A stretch of DNA of 11,451 nucleotides. Source: JAIVHC01 sp049975505 (lineage in GTDB: Bacteria; Desulfobacterota; Desulfuromonadia; Desulfuromonadales; Desulfuromonadaceae). The stretch is from assembly GCA_049975505.1 (NCBI GenBank), contig JBNGCY010000072.1, positions 1 through 11,451 of the forward strand, written 5' to 3'. Under the pieces are notes generated by a model. The model saw only the letters and a program-made list of their open reading frames with translations, did no database searches and was not told the origin of the DNA. The position numbers and the translations under genes are program-made. Shown here piece by piece: positions 1-8,878 of this stretch (positions are counted from its first letter, which is position 1; every line of letters begins with the position of its first letter).

Positions 1-113
1 GGTCTCTGGCATGGGTTCTCATTCCGGCGCTTTTGTAGTATAAGGATGCTTTTGCGCCTGTGCGGACTTTTCCGCCCCTGCGGCATTCTATATATCTACC
101 TGCGTGAGATCAG
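1..113. other. Upstream flank of the synthase gene, content unresolved
   Basis: All three plus-strand frames are open from the window edge for a short way, so the end of an upstream gene may lie here, but none can be chosen. One frame stops with TAA at 41-43 after a Gly/Ser-rich end. Another stops at about 36-38. The third runs to a TGA at 115-117 that overlaps the synthase ATG in an ATGA arrangement, but its residues are rich in Cys, Arg and Leu and do not look like a real protein. A small 5-bp hairpin (62-66 with 71-75) has no T tract and is not a convincing terminator. No clear -35/-10 pair was found. Confidence 0.4.
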
Positions 114-3100
114 ATGAAATATACCGATTCAATAGCCATTGTCGGCATCGGAGGGATCTTCCCCCATGCGTCCAATCCCCACCAACTCTGGGACATTGTG
201 ACCCGGGCAACCTCCACGGCGCAGGAACCGCCGCCGGGGCGCTGGGTTCTCCCTGTAGATGAAGCATACCATCCGGAAAAAGGGATGGCGGATCGGGTGT
301 ATTCGCGCCGCGCCTGTTTTGTGGATAACACCAGCGTGGAGCTGGATTTTCCCCGCCTGGACATCTCCCCGAACCTGGTAGAACAGCTTGATCCGGTATT
401 TCAGCTCCTGCTCCATGCCGGAACCCAGGCCTTTTTTGACGCCAAAGCCGTACCGGGAAAGCGCGAGCGTATCGGAGTGATCGCCGGCAACCTCGCGCTC
501 CCCACGGAAACCAGTGCACGTCTGGCGCAGGACTACCTCGGGCGCACCTTAAGTGAACAGATACTCGGCCAGCATATCGAGGCAAGTGATACCGCGCCCC
601 TGAACCGCTTCATCACCGGCCTTCCCGCTGCGGTACTGGCCCATGCCCTCGGCCTTGGAGGGACATGCTACACCCTGGATGCCGCTTGTGCCTCATCCCT
701 GTATGCCCTGAAACTCGCTGTGGAAGAACTGCGCAGCGGGCGTGCGGACATGATGCTTGCCGGCGGAGTCGCGCGTCCCGATTCACTCTACACCCAGATG
801 GGCTTTTCCCAGCTGCGTGCCCTCTCCCCCAGCGGCACCTGTGCCCCCTTTGATCGCAACGGGGACGGCCTTGTGGTGGGTGAAGGGTCGGGTATGGTGG
901 TGTTGAAACGCACATCAGACGCAGTGCGCGCTGGAGACCACATCTATGCCACCATCGAGGGTATCGGTCTCTCCAACGATATCGGCGGGAGTCTCCTCGC
1001 CCCCACCTCCGAAGGGCAGGTACGCGCCATGCGCGCGGCCTATACCCAGGCGGGATGGACCCCCAGCGAGATCGAACTTATCGAGTGTCATGCCACCGGA
1101 ACCCCGGTGGGAGATGCGGTTGAAGTGGAGAGTCTGTGCCAGCTCTGGAAGGAAAACGGAACCCCCGGCAGCCCCTCCACAGAGCCTGCGTGTGTGCTCG
1201 GCTCGGTCAAATCCAACATCGGGCACCTCCTCACTGCAGCCGGTTCCGCCGCTCTGATCAAAACCCTGCTCGCCCTGAAACACAAAACCCTGCCCCCCAC
1301 GGCCAACTACGCCTCCCCGCTAAAACGCCTGGAGGAAAAGGATGCACCGTTCAGGGTTCTGAATGAAGCACAGGCGTGGGAGTGCCGCAACCCCTCAGGA
1401 CTGCGGCGCGCCGGGGTGAGCGCCTTCGGCTTCGGCGGTATCAATGCGCATGTGCTCCTGCAGGAGTGGAACGACAGGGAGTGTGCCCCACAATATGCGT
1501 GTAAAGCTGCTGAAGAATCTGCCGATCCCAGGGGCGAAGAAAATAAAAAGTCTGCTGGCATCGCGATTGTAGGCCTGGACGTGCGCACCGGAGCGGCGGA
1601 CACGAGGGCGGAATTCCGCGCCCAGGTGTTTACCCGCACTGAACATTCAGGATTGCACGAACCCGAACACTGGGGCGGCGCGCAACGCAGCCGCTGGTGG
1701 GAGGATGAGGGTTGCACGCCCTGCCCCGGGGCATATATGCGTGAAGTCACCCTGCCTGCGGGTAAATTTCGCATCCCCCCCACTGAGATGCGCGACATGC
1801 TCCCGCGTCAGGCCCTGATGCTTCTGTGCGCCGAAGGAGCTCTGCAGGACGCGGGTGCCACTGAAGCGGAACACTCCTCCAGCGGGGTGTTTATCGGCAC
1901 CGGGCTCGACTTCAACGCCACCAGCTTCAGCCTGCGCTGGCGGCTGCCGGCACTCTACGCCGAGTGGCAACGCCGGGGGGTGCCCGATCTGCCCCCCTTG
2001 AAAACCCTGCAGAATCTGGTCTCGGAACCATTGAATGCAAATCGCACCATGGGCGCCCTGGGCAGCGTGGTCGCAAGCCGGATTGCGCGCGCATTCGGGG
2101 TTGGAGGCCCGAGTTTTACCCTCGCAAGTGAGGAAAACTCAGGGATGCACGCCCTTCAGTGCGCCTGCGCTGCCCTGCGGCGCGGGGAGATCGATCTCGC
2201 CCTCGCGGGCGGCGTGGACATGCCGGGGGATATCCGCACCCGTCTGAGCAATCAGCGCCTCGGCCTTGATGCACCTGTGGCCGATGCAGCCTGCGCCCTG
2301 GTCCTGAAGCGCGTGGAAGATGCGCTCGCAGAGGGAGATCGCATCTACGCTGTTATTGAGGCCTGTACGAGCGCCACAGGGGCACTTCCCGACCTTCTGG
2401 AAGCTGCGCCGGAAACCGGGGCGCGCGTATATGCCCAAATCAATGCCACTGCGGATGCCACCCATGCGGAACCCGCGTTTGTCGAAGCCTGCACCTGGCA
2501 TCCCTGCAGCGAGGTTTCGACCCGGGCCCCCCTCTCCATCCCCGCGCACGCCCAGATCGGCCACGCCGGAGAAGTATCTTCCGTGCTGGGGGTGGCCAAA
2601 ACCGCCCTCGCCCTGCACCACAAAATACTTCCGCCACGGAACTCCGGCGCTCAGGTCGCGGAAGCGGACTACTGGCTCCACGATGGCGCTTTGGGGCCGC
2701 GCCGCGCCCTGGTTCAGGGATATGCCGCTGGTGGGTCCGTGTGCCTGTGCGACATGCGGGAAGCACCGGTGGATGGGGAGTCGGCCAGTGCCTCTCCCCT
2801 GCCCCCATCTTTTCCCCTGACGCATCCATACCCAGGCGCGAGCGGTACACAAAAGCAATCGCATCCTGCTCTTCTGCGGGTGTATGCCTCCAGTGGTGCG
2901 GAACTCATCGCTGGTCTGGAACAACTCCGGGATGAAGTGAACCGCCACCGGGATATCCCCCTGAGCCCCCTCGCACGCCACTGGGAGAGCACACATAAAC
3001 CTGCCGGGACAGAGCTGTGTATAGCCTGTGTTGCGACCGGACACGCTGAACTCGAAGCGCAGCTTGAATTCTCCCTTGAACATCTGCGCCACTCACCCCA

Positions 3101-6100
3101 CCAGCGCCTCGACGGCAGGGGAGGAGCACGCGTGCCCGCCTGTGCGCGTGAGAAAATATTCTACTCCCCGGCTCCTCTGGGAGCTGAGGGCAAGGTGGCT
3201 TTTGTCTTTCCCGGCTCTGGGAATCACTTTGTCAATATGGGGCGCGATCTGGCGCGCATCTGGCCGGGAGTGTTTGAGGCCCAGCACCGCAATAACCGAT
3301 ATCTCCGGCGCCAGTATCGCCCGGATGTATTCTGGAACGGGACACAACGGGAAGAGATAGAAAACGACCACAACTCCATGATCATCGCCCATGTCGCCAT
3401 GTGCACCGCTCTGAGCGACCGGGTGCGCGGCTTCGGGATCGCTCCGGATATGGCGGTGGGCTACAGCCTCGGAGAATCATCGAGCCTGTTTTCCCTGGGA
3501 GTATGGCGCGAACGCGATGAGATGCTGCGCCGCATTGAGGCCTCCCCCCTGTTCACCCGCGATCTGGGCGGGGAATGTGCTGCCGCGAGAACCCTGTGGG
3601 GTCTGGATGAACAGGAGGACGTAGACTGGTGCCTCGGCATTGTTCCTCTGCCTCAGGAGCGGATTCAGCCCCACATCGACGCCGTAGAGCGCGCCTATCT
3701 GCTCATCGTCAATACTCCGGAGGAATGTGTGCTCGGAGGACAGCGCCGCGCGGTTATGCAGGTGTTGAAACGCCTGAATGATCCCCCTTTCATCGAGCTC
3801 CACGGGGTGACCACGGTACACTGCCCGGTGCCGGAAGTGGTGGCGGAGGCGTATCATACCCTGCACTGCTTCGACACCTGGCCCACCCGGGCGCAGATCT
3901 TCAGCTGCGCCAGCGGGCAACCCTATACCCCGGACACCCGCAGGTGTGCGGATGCGATCCTCGCTCAGGCCACGGGAACCATCGACTACACGCGCGTGAT
4001 TGAAAATGCCTACGCCGCCGGGGCGCGCATCTTTATTGAAACCGGAACCGGCAACTCGTGCACCCGCATGATCCCCCGTATCCTCAAAGAGCGGGAGCAC
4101 ATGGTGCGCCCCACCTGCGTTGAGGGTCAGGATCCGCTTACCACGTTCACCACCCTCATCGCCCAGCTTGAAGCTGAAGGGGTGCGCTGCGATACCCATG
4201 AACTCGCAGTACCCGAGCAAGTCAGGGCGATGGACACTGACATCCAAAAACAAACCATGGTGAAACTTAGCAACGGGATCAAAACCATTACCCTTCCCGA
4301 TGCGCCACGTGAGCACAGCCCTGAAGCTGGACGCGATCATGTGCAGCCCCCTTTAAACCGTGAAGTGATCACGGAGCAGCCCGAAGAGACGCCGATCAAG
4401 GGAGGGAACGCCACCACCGTCATGGATGGCGCTCACATGCATGCCAGCCATCTCAGTGAAATCATGCAGGGATTGGAACGCGCCCTGACGCGCAAAAGCG
4501 CGGCGCATGCGGAATATCTGCGCCTGAGCGACGAGATCCGCGTCATGAGTGCGGAAAACATACGCCTGCAGCAGGAGTACATGCACACATGGGGAGAGGA
4601 TCAGGCCACCTCTACCCCTGACACAGAGCAGAGATCGCCAGGCGAAGCGCCGGTATATCCGCTTCCCGCACCCCTGCCCGGGGCCTCCACTCCTCTGTTC
4701 GACCGTGAGGCATGCATGGAATTTGCCATCGGCTCCATCGGGGACATGCTCGGGGAGCGTTTCGCCTCCGTCGATACCCATCCAAGCCGGGTGCGTCTCC
4801 CCGATGAACCTCTGATGCTGGTGGATCGGATTGTCCACCTTGAGGGAGAGCCGTGCTCTATGAGCAGTGGCAGGGTGATTACCGAACATGATGTCACTCC
4901 GGAGCGCTGGTATCTGGATGGTGGACATATCCCCACCTGTGTCGCGGTAGAGGCCGGCCAGGCGGATCTGTTTCTCAGCGCCTACCTCGGCATCGACCTG
5001 CAGACCAAAGGAAAGGCGATGTATCGCCTCCTGGATGCGGTGGTGCGATTCCACAGCCACCTTCCCCGCCCCGGAGATATCATCCGTTACGATATCCGCA
5101 TTGAGCGCTTTTTCCGCCAGGGGGATACCTGGCTGTTCAAGTTCAACTTTGAAAGTACGGTCAACGGCAACCCACTCCTGAGTATGCGCGATGGATGTGC
5201 AGGCTTTTTCACTCCCCAACAGCTCGATGACGGGCGCGGTGTGGTCCATACCGAGCTCGACCTTCGCCCCATGGAGGGCAAACGTACCCCGGACTGGCGC
5301 GAACTTGTGCCCATGCGTGAGATGGAAGCCTACTCAGAAGCACAGCTTCTGGCGCTGCGCAACGGCGATCTCACAACCTGTTTCGGGCCGGAGTTCGCGC
5401 AGTTGCCTCTGGAAAACCCGTACACCCTTCCGGGAGGGCATCTGGAACTGGTGGATCGGGTGATTTCCCTCGATCCGCAGGGGGGACGCTATGGCATCGG
5501 CCAGATCCGCGCGGAGATGGATATCGATCCCGAAGACTGGTTTCTGACCTGCCATTTCTGCGATGACAATGTCATGCCCGGCACCCTGATGTACGAATGC
5601 TGCCTCCACACCCTGCGCATTTTCCTGATGCGTATGGGCTGGGTTACTGACAAGGGAGAAGGACACTGGGAGCCGATTCCGGGGGTGGACAGCCAGCTAA
5701 AATGCCGTGGCCAGGTTACCGAACACACCCGGAGCGTCACCTACGAGGTGAATGTAAAGGAGATCGGCTATCGCCCCGAGCCGTATGCGATTGTGGATGC
5801 CCTGATGTATGCCGATTCCAAGGCGATCGTGGAGATCACCAGCATGAGCATTCAGCTCAGCGGTCTTGACCGCGAAGCAATGGAAGCGCGCTGGGAACCT
5901 CGCGGTCTTTCATCATCCGGGAACCAGACGGGCTCTATAGCGGATACAGGGATTAAAAAGCCCGCGCTGTATGACTACGCCAGTATCCTCGCGTTTTCCA
6001 CCGGTAATCCTTCCGAAGCCTTTGGCGAACCCTACCGCATCTTTGACTCCGAACGCCGCATCGCGCGTCTGCCGAGGCCGCCGTTCCAGTTCCTGGATCG

Positions 6101-6816
6101 GATCACCGCCATTGACGCGACCCAGTGGAAGATGGTTGCCGGGGGAAGTATCGAGGCTCAGTACGATGTCCCCCCCGATGCGTGGTATTTCACCCAGGAG
6201 CGCTCCCGCAACATGCCATTCAGCGTCCTGCTGGAGATTGCCCTGCAGCCATGCGGCTGGATGGCGGCGTATGTGGGCTCCGCCCTCACCAGTGAGGTGG
6301 ATCTGCGCTTTCGCAATCTCGACGGGAATGCGGTGAAGCTGCGTCCGGTCACAGCAGAGAGCGGTACTCTGACCACCAGGGTTGAACTCACCCGGGTTTC
6401 CAGCAGCGGCGGAATGATCATCCAGAGCTACAATTTTGAAGTATCAGACCGGCATGGCCCGGTATATCGCGGGGACACGGTATTCGGTTTCTTCAGTGCC
6501 AACGCTCTGGCCAATCAGGTGGGAATCCAGGGGCTTACGCCATATGTCCCCGGAACTGAGGAACGCAGGCGGGGGATACATCCCGGCAATTACCCGGAGC
6601 AGCCCCCCTTCCCGGATGAGCAACTGCGCATGCTCGATCATATCGACATATACATTGCGGATGGCGGCGCACACGGACTGGGCTTCCTGAGTGCATCCAA
6701 ACAGGTAGATCCTGAAGAATGGTTCTTTGACGCCCACTTCTATCAGGATCCGGTGTGTCCCGGCTCTTTAGGGCTTGAATCCTTTCTTCAATTGCTTAAA
6801 TATGCCGCGGTACAAC
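114..6816 (+). CDS. PfaC/Pfa3-like polyunsaturated or secondary-lipid fatty acid synthase subunit, KS-CLF-AT-(pseudoDH-DH)x2, 3' end lost in a gap
   Basis: This is a multidomain iterative synthase subunit that should condense malonyl units and dehydrate the growing acyl chain in the cytoplasm. Visible are 2234 residues. The KS (about 5-452) has Cys192 in DAACASS, His326 in ECHATGT and His371 in KSNIGH, so it looks active. A second KS-like domain (about 480-882) has Glu674 where the Cys should be, as expected of a chain length factor. The AT (about 1027-1355) has GYSLGES with Ser1118 and a candidate His1236. A charged helical linker follows (about 1360-1525). Four hotdog units follow; units two and four carry His1814/Glu1828 and His2208/Glu2222, spaced 14 residues as in FabA/FabZ, while units one and three lack the His. 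No ACP, KR or ER is visible. KS-CLF-AT-DH-DH matches what I recall of myxobacterial Pfa3; marine PfaC lacks the AT. The ATG at 114 sits right before the KS motif, with a weak upstream GTGAG. The exact lipid product is not predictable. Confidence 0.9.
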
Positions 6817-6916
6817 NNNNNNNNNNNNNNNNNNNNNNNNNNNNNNNNNNNNNNNNNNNNNNNNNNNNNNNNNNNNNNNNNNNNNNNNNNNNNNNNNNNN
6901 NNNNNNNNNNNNNNNN
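6817..6916. other. Assembly gap, 100 Ns
   Basis: Exactly 100 undetermined bases, the conventional placeholder for a gap of unknown length. It interrupts the synthase just after the catalytic region of its fourth hotdog unit. A frame drawn through the Ns reaches a TAA at 6945-6947, but that end is an artefact of gap length and overlaps the ribosome binding site and start of the next gene. The true C-terminus of the synthase, and any gene between it and the cytochrome, are therefore unknown. Confidence 0.98.
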
Positions 6917-6918
6917 GA

Positions 6919-6924
6919 AAGGAG
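6919..6924 (+). promoter_or_regulatory. Ribosome binding site of the c7-type lipoprotein
   Basis: AAGGAG lies nine bases before the ATG at 6934. It fixes the start of the lipoprotein gene and argues against the synthase frame really continuing through this sequence. Confidence 0.75.
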
Positions 6925-6933
6925 AATCGGAAC

Positions 6934-7467
6934 ATGATCAATTTTAAATCGTTGGGGGCGATGCTGGCTGCGCTTGTACTGTTGAATGCCTGCGGCTCCA
7001 CAGAAAGCGACAAAACATCCGCTGAAACAGGCAGCACCAGTATCAACGCGGGGGTAAAACAGATGGAAGAACTCGCTGCGAAAGAAAAACAGGATGCCGA
7101 AGCGGATAAAGAAACAGTTGCCGGGGACGCTGCGGATGCTGAGGATCAGACTGCTTCCAGGGAAAAAACTTCTGATGCCGGGGATAATGCAACCCGGAGC
7201 GGAAAAGAGAACATCAAGGCAGCATCAAGTGACGAGCCCACCCCGGAGCGCACCTCGATTCACACCATTGTGATGCAGAACAAGTACGGCAAAGTGGCCT
7301 TCAACCATGCCGCTCACACCGAGTTTCTGAGTTGCCGCACCTGTCATCCGACAGAGCCACCCACAAGAATCGAAATGAGCCGTAAAGAGTTTCACGCCGT
7401 GTGCCGCACCTGCCATCACGAGATGGGAGCCGGGCCGGTGAAGTGCAGCAGTTGTCACGAGCACTGA
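6934..7467 (+). CDS. Triheme c7/c3-type cytochrome lipoprotein
   Basis: A 177-residue exported protein, probably anchored by lipid on the periplasmic side of a membrane and used in electron transfer. The N-terminus is a short lipoprotein signal: a positive residue, a hydrophobic stretch and a lipobox LNAC with Cys20. Residues about 21-112 are a low-complexity spacer rich in Ala, Glu, Asp, Lys, Ser and Thr, likely a flexible tether. The last 60 or so residues hold three haem-binding CxxCH motifs (CRTCH 134-138, CRTCH 157-161, CSSCH 171-175). Other histidines (125, 128, 154, 162) could be distal ligands, as in bis-His class III cytochromes of the c7 (PpcA) type. The start is set by AAGGAG nine bases upstream. 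Asn before Ala in the lipobox is slightly unusual. The gene ends just before a shared hairpin terminator. The redox partner is unknown, and its link to the synthase across the gap is unproven. Confidence 0.88.
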   Translation: MINFKSLGAMLAALVLLNACGSTESDKTSAETGSTSINAGVKQMEELAAKEKQDAEADKETVAGDAADAEDQTASREKTSDAGDNATRSGKENIKAASSDEPTPERTSIHTIVMQNKYGKVAFNHAAHTEFLSCRTCHPTEPPTRIEMSRKEFHAVCRTCHHEMGAGPVKCSSCHEH

Positions 7468-7486
7468 TGCGCCCGCGTTCATAATG

Positions 7487-7526
7487 CCGTATCCCCCGCT
7501 CCCGGAGGCCCCTGCGGGGGATACGG
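7487..7526. terminator. Probable bidirectional hairpin terminator between convergent genes
   Basis: A perfect 13-bp inverted repeat: 7487-7499 (CCGTATCCCCCGC) pairs with 7514-7526 around a 14-base loop. It sits between the stop of the cytochrome gene (7467) and the stop of the opposing membrane-protein gene (7533), where a shared terminator is expected. There is no clear T tract on either side, so termination efficiency is uncertain, and it could instead serve mainly as a 3' stabilising stem. Confidence 0.6.
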
Positions 7527-7532
7527 TCTGAA

Positions 7533-7799
7533 TCACATGCGCTTGCCGCTGCGTCTCCCTCTACCGCCACCCCTTTTCCCTCTTCCGGAACGGGGTATAG
7601 TGAAAGAATCAGATGTGCCGGAACGGCGAGGGCGCTTAATGTCCCAGGGAAGCATGGTACGGATTCTGTCCCAGAAAAAAACCACCCCGAACAGGAGCAC
7701 AAAGGGTATATAGATAAACCACGGCAGGACTCCAAGTACCGAGACCATATACACCAGCATCAGTAGTGCCACAGCACCGACAATAACAAAAACACTCAT
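7533..7799 (-). CDS. Small two-helix membrane protein with Arg/Gly-rich basic tail
   Basis: An 88-residue protein with two hydrophobic helices (about 3-22 and 27-43) joined by a short turn, then a C-terminal tail (44-88) that is very basic and rich in Arg, Gly and Lys, ending in repeated RG/GR units. By the positive-inside rule the tail should face the cytoplasm. I do not recognise the family. The ATG at 7799 is preferred because GGGAGA lies a few bases upstream and the product then begins straight with the first helix; a TTG at 7862 would add 21 residues but has a poorer site. It converges on the cytochrome gene and diverges from the gene at 7887. The tail could bind nucleic acid or an acidic partner, but that is only a guess from charge. 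Confidence 0.7.
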   Translation of the reverse strand: MSVFVIVGAVALLMLVYMVSVLGVLPWFIYIPFVLLFGVVFFWDRIRTMLPWDIKRPRRSGTSDSFTIPRSGRGKRGGGRGRRSGKRM

Positions 7800-7886
7800 A
7801 TCATTTCTCCCGCCACGCAGTATAATTCGTGGGTAGCAGCTATTGTTTATCTTTTTCGCCAATCCCTGTCAATCTGAAGAGTACAT
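7800..7886. promoter_or_regulatory. Divergent intergenic region with possible promoters
   Basis: The 87 bases separate two divergent genes, so promoters for both should lie here. On the minus strand TTGACA (plus 7867-7872) is followed after 17 bases by TAAACA (plus 7844-7849), a strong -35 with a weak -10. On the plus strand TATAAT occurs at 7821-7826 without a good -35. GAAGAG at 7876-7881 is the likely ribosome binding site for the gene at 7887. These are motif matches by eye only. Confidence 0.35.
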
Positions 7887-8408
7887 ATGCCCATATCCTA
7901 CGCAGATGAACAGCACTATCTCAATATCGCCAAAGACCTGGATTTTGACTCCCTGGACTACGACAAGATCCTGAAACAGCGCTCCAGAAGCACCTATGCC
8001 CTTGTCGGGATGGGATCTTCATTCATCATCGTGGGGTTTGCGTTCTGGGTTGCGGAGATGATCGCGGAAAATTCCATTGTGGGCAGCACGCCGATCCTGA
8101 TGCTGCTTATAACCGGTATTTTATTTTTCTTTATTGCCGCGCGCCATCAGCGCAAGCTTGAAACCATCATCACCTATGAGATTCTTCAGCGTATCCGCGC
8201 CATCGAGGGGCCGGACGGCTTTTTGTGGCGCATCAGCAGCTCACTGAACGCCTTCTGTCAGGAGGAATACGGCGGCATCCCGGATGAGGTGCTCCAGCTT
8301 GAAACTTCATCTCAGGCAGGGGGAATAGAATCGGATGAAATCCGTCTGTATAAGGATTTTCTCGAAAAACTGGTGGAGTGGCATGAAAAACAGAAACAGG
8401 AGCAGTAA
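7887..8408 (+). CDS. Two-helix membrane protein of unknown function
   Basis: A 173-residue protein with a hydrophilic N-terminal segment (1-36), two adjoining membrane helices (about 37-59 and 64-85), and a hydrophilic, probably helical C-terminal part (86-173) ending in a Lys/Gln/Glu-rich stretch. Both termini should lie on the same side of the membrane, probably the cytoplasm. No catalytic motif or known domain was recognised. The ATG at 7887 follows GAAGAG by five bases. It diverges from the small basic-tailed membrane protein and may share a regulatory region with it. Base composition is like that of the upstream genes, and it is the last gene before the change to AT-richer DNA. I cannot assign a role. 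Confidence 0.8.
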   Translation: MPISYADEQHYLNIAKDLDFDSLDYDKILKQRSRSTYALVGMGSSFIIVGFAFWVAEMIAENSIVGSTPILMLLITGILFFFIAARHQRKLETIITYEILQRIRAIEGPDGFLWRISSSLNAFCQEEYGGIPDEVLQLETSSQAGGIESDEIRLYKDFLEKLVEWHEKQKQEQ

Positions 8409-8878
8409 GTTGCGTAGTTTATCGGAGCCCCACAGGCTATCCCAAAGTAAAACTTAAGCCCCCAAAATAACTAAAATCTTACCATATGATAATGCCCATG
8501 TGCTCATTAAACTCCCATATGGACTCACCGCTGCCCCGTTTAATCCCGAACGGATACAGTTCATGCTGATAACACGCTGGATGATCCCCGCTTATGATGG
8601 TACAACAGGGTGGCGTTGCTTCCACTAACCATTGGTATGCTCTCCTGCGTGGATAACCAGATCAAAATCGCGAAAAACCTCCACGTCCAAACTTAAAAAA
8701 AGAATTACTCCCGGAACGGTTGGCCCCGATAATACACCATGCCTTTGCGCTATACGCTATAAAATCCTGCATGTGCAGCCCGGAACAGGTTAGAGCGTTC
8801 TTTATTTTCAAAATCTAGAGCATTACATATCACTTTCTTTCAATAGTCATTATCTTGCTTCAACCAATCTGCTCAAGC
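8409..8878. other. Gene-poor stretch at a composition boundary
   Basis: About 470 bases without an intact gene. The composition becomes AT-richer here and stays so to the right edge. It holds a possible decayed minus-strand reading frame (8479-8772), homopolymer runs such as A7 at about 8694-8700, and a perfect 8-base palindrome CCATATGG around 8515-8522. No insertion-sequence ends, tRNA or clear terminator was found for either flanking gene. Confidence 0.6.
8479..8772 (-). pseudogene. Possible decayed gene, frame interrupted by TGA
   Basis: On the minus strand an ATG at 8772 opens a frame of 36 codons, meets TGA at 8664-8662, and continues in the same frame for 60 more codons to TAA at 8481-8479. 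The second part has the look of a protein end (HELYPFGIKRGSGESIWEF, then NEHMGIIIW). In the interval around the TGA another frame reads a plausible stretch (LDVEVFRDFDLVIHAGEH), and a T7 run on this strand sits just before it, so one or two frameshifts explain the break better than a single nonsense change. No family is recognised. It may also be chance open sequence. Confidence 0.3.

Noticed and set aside
62..75. Small hairpin GCGGA-CTTT-TCCGC as a terminator or leader element
   Set aside because: Only five base pairs and no T tract; expected by chance in GC-rich DNA.
1..117. ATGA overlap between an edge-open plus-strand frame and the synthase start, suggesting translational coupling
   Set aside because: The 38 residues are Cys/Arg/Leu-rich and unlike a normal protein end. 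All three frames are open at the edge, so the overlap is probably chance.
2139..3092. Long open frame on the minus strand opposite the synthase (317 codons)
   Set aside because: It lies fully inside the CLF/AT coding region. Long antisense frames are common in GC-rich genes, and its residues match no domain.
4353..5249. 298-codon minus-strand frame opposite the linker and first hotdog unit
   Set aside because: It is an antisense shadow of a strongly supported coding frame, with no recognisable motif.
6817..6947. Synthase frame continuing through the Ns to a TAA at 6945-6947
   Set aside because: The frame across a placeholder gap is meaningless, and the supposed tail is the ribosome binding site and first codons of the lipoprotein.
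8485..8628. Plus-strand frame reading into a short peptide opposite the decayed minus-strand frame
   Set aside because: It is open for only about 50 codons, has no start with a ribosome binding site, and looks less protein-like than the minus-strand reading.
8409..8878. Insertion-sequence remnant or CRISPR array in the gene-poor stretch
   Set aside because: No terminal inverted repeats, transposase motifs or regularly spaced repeats could be found.
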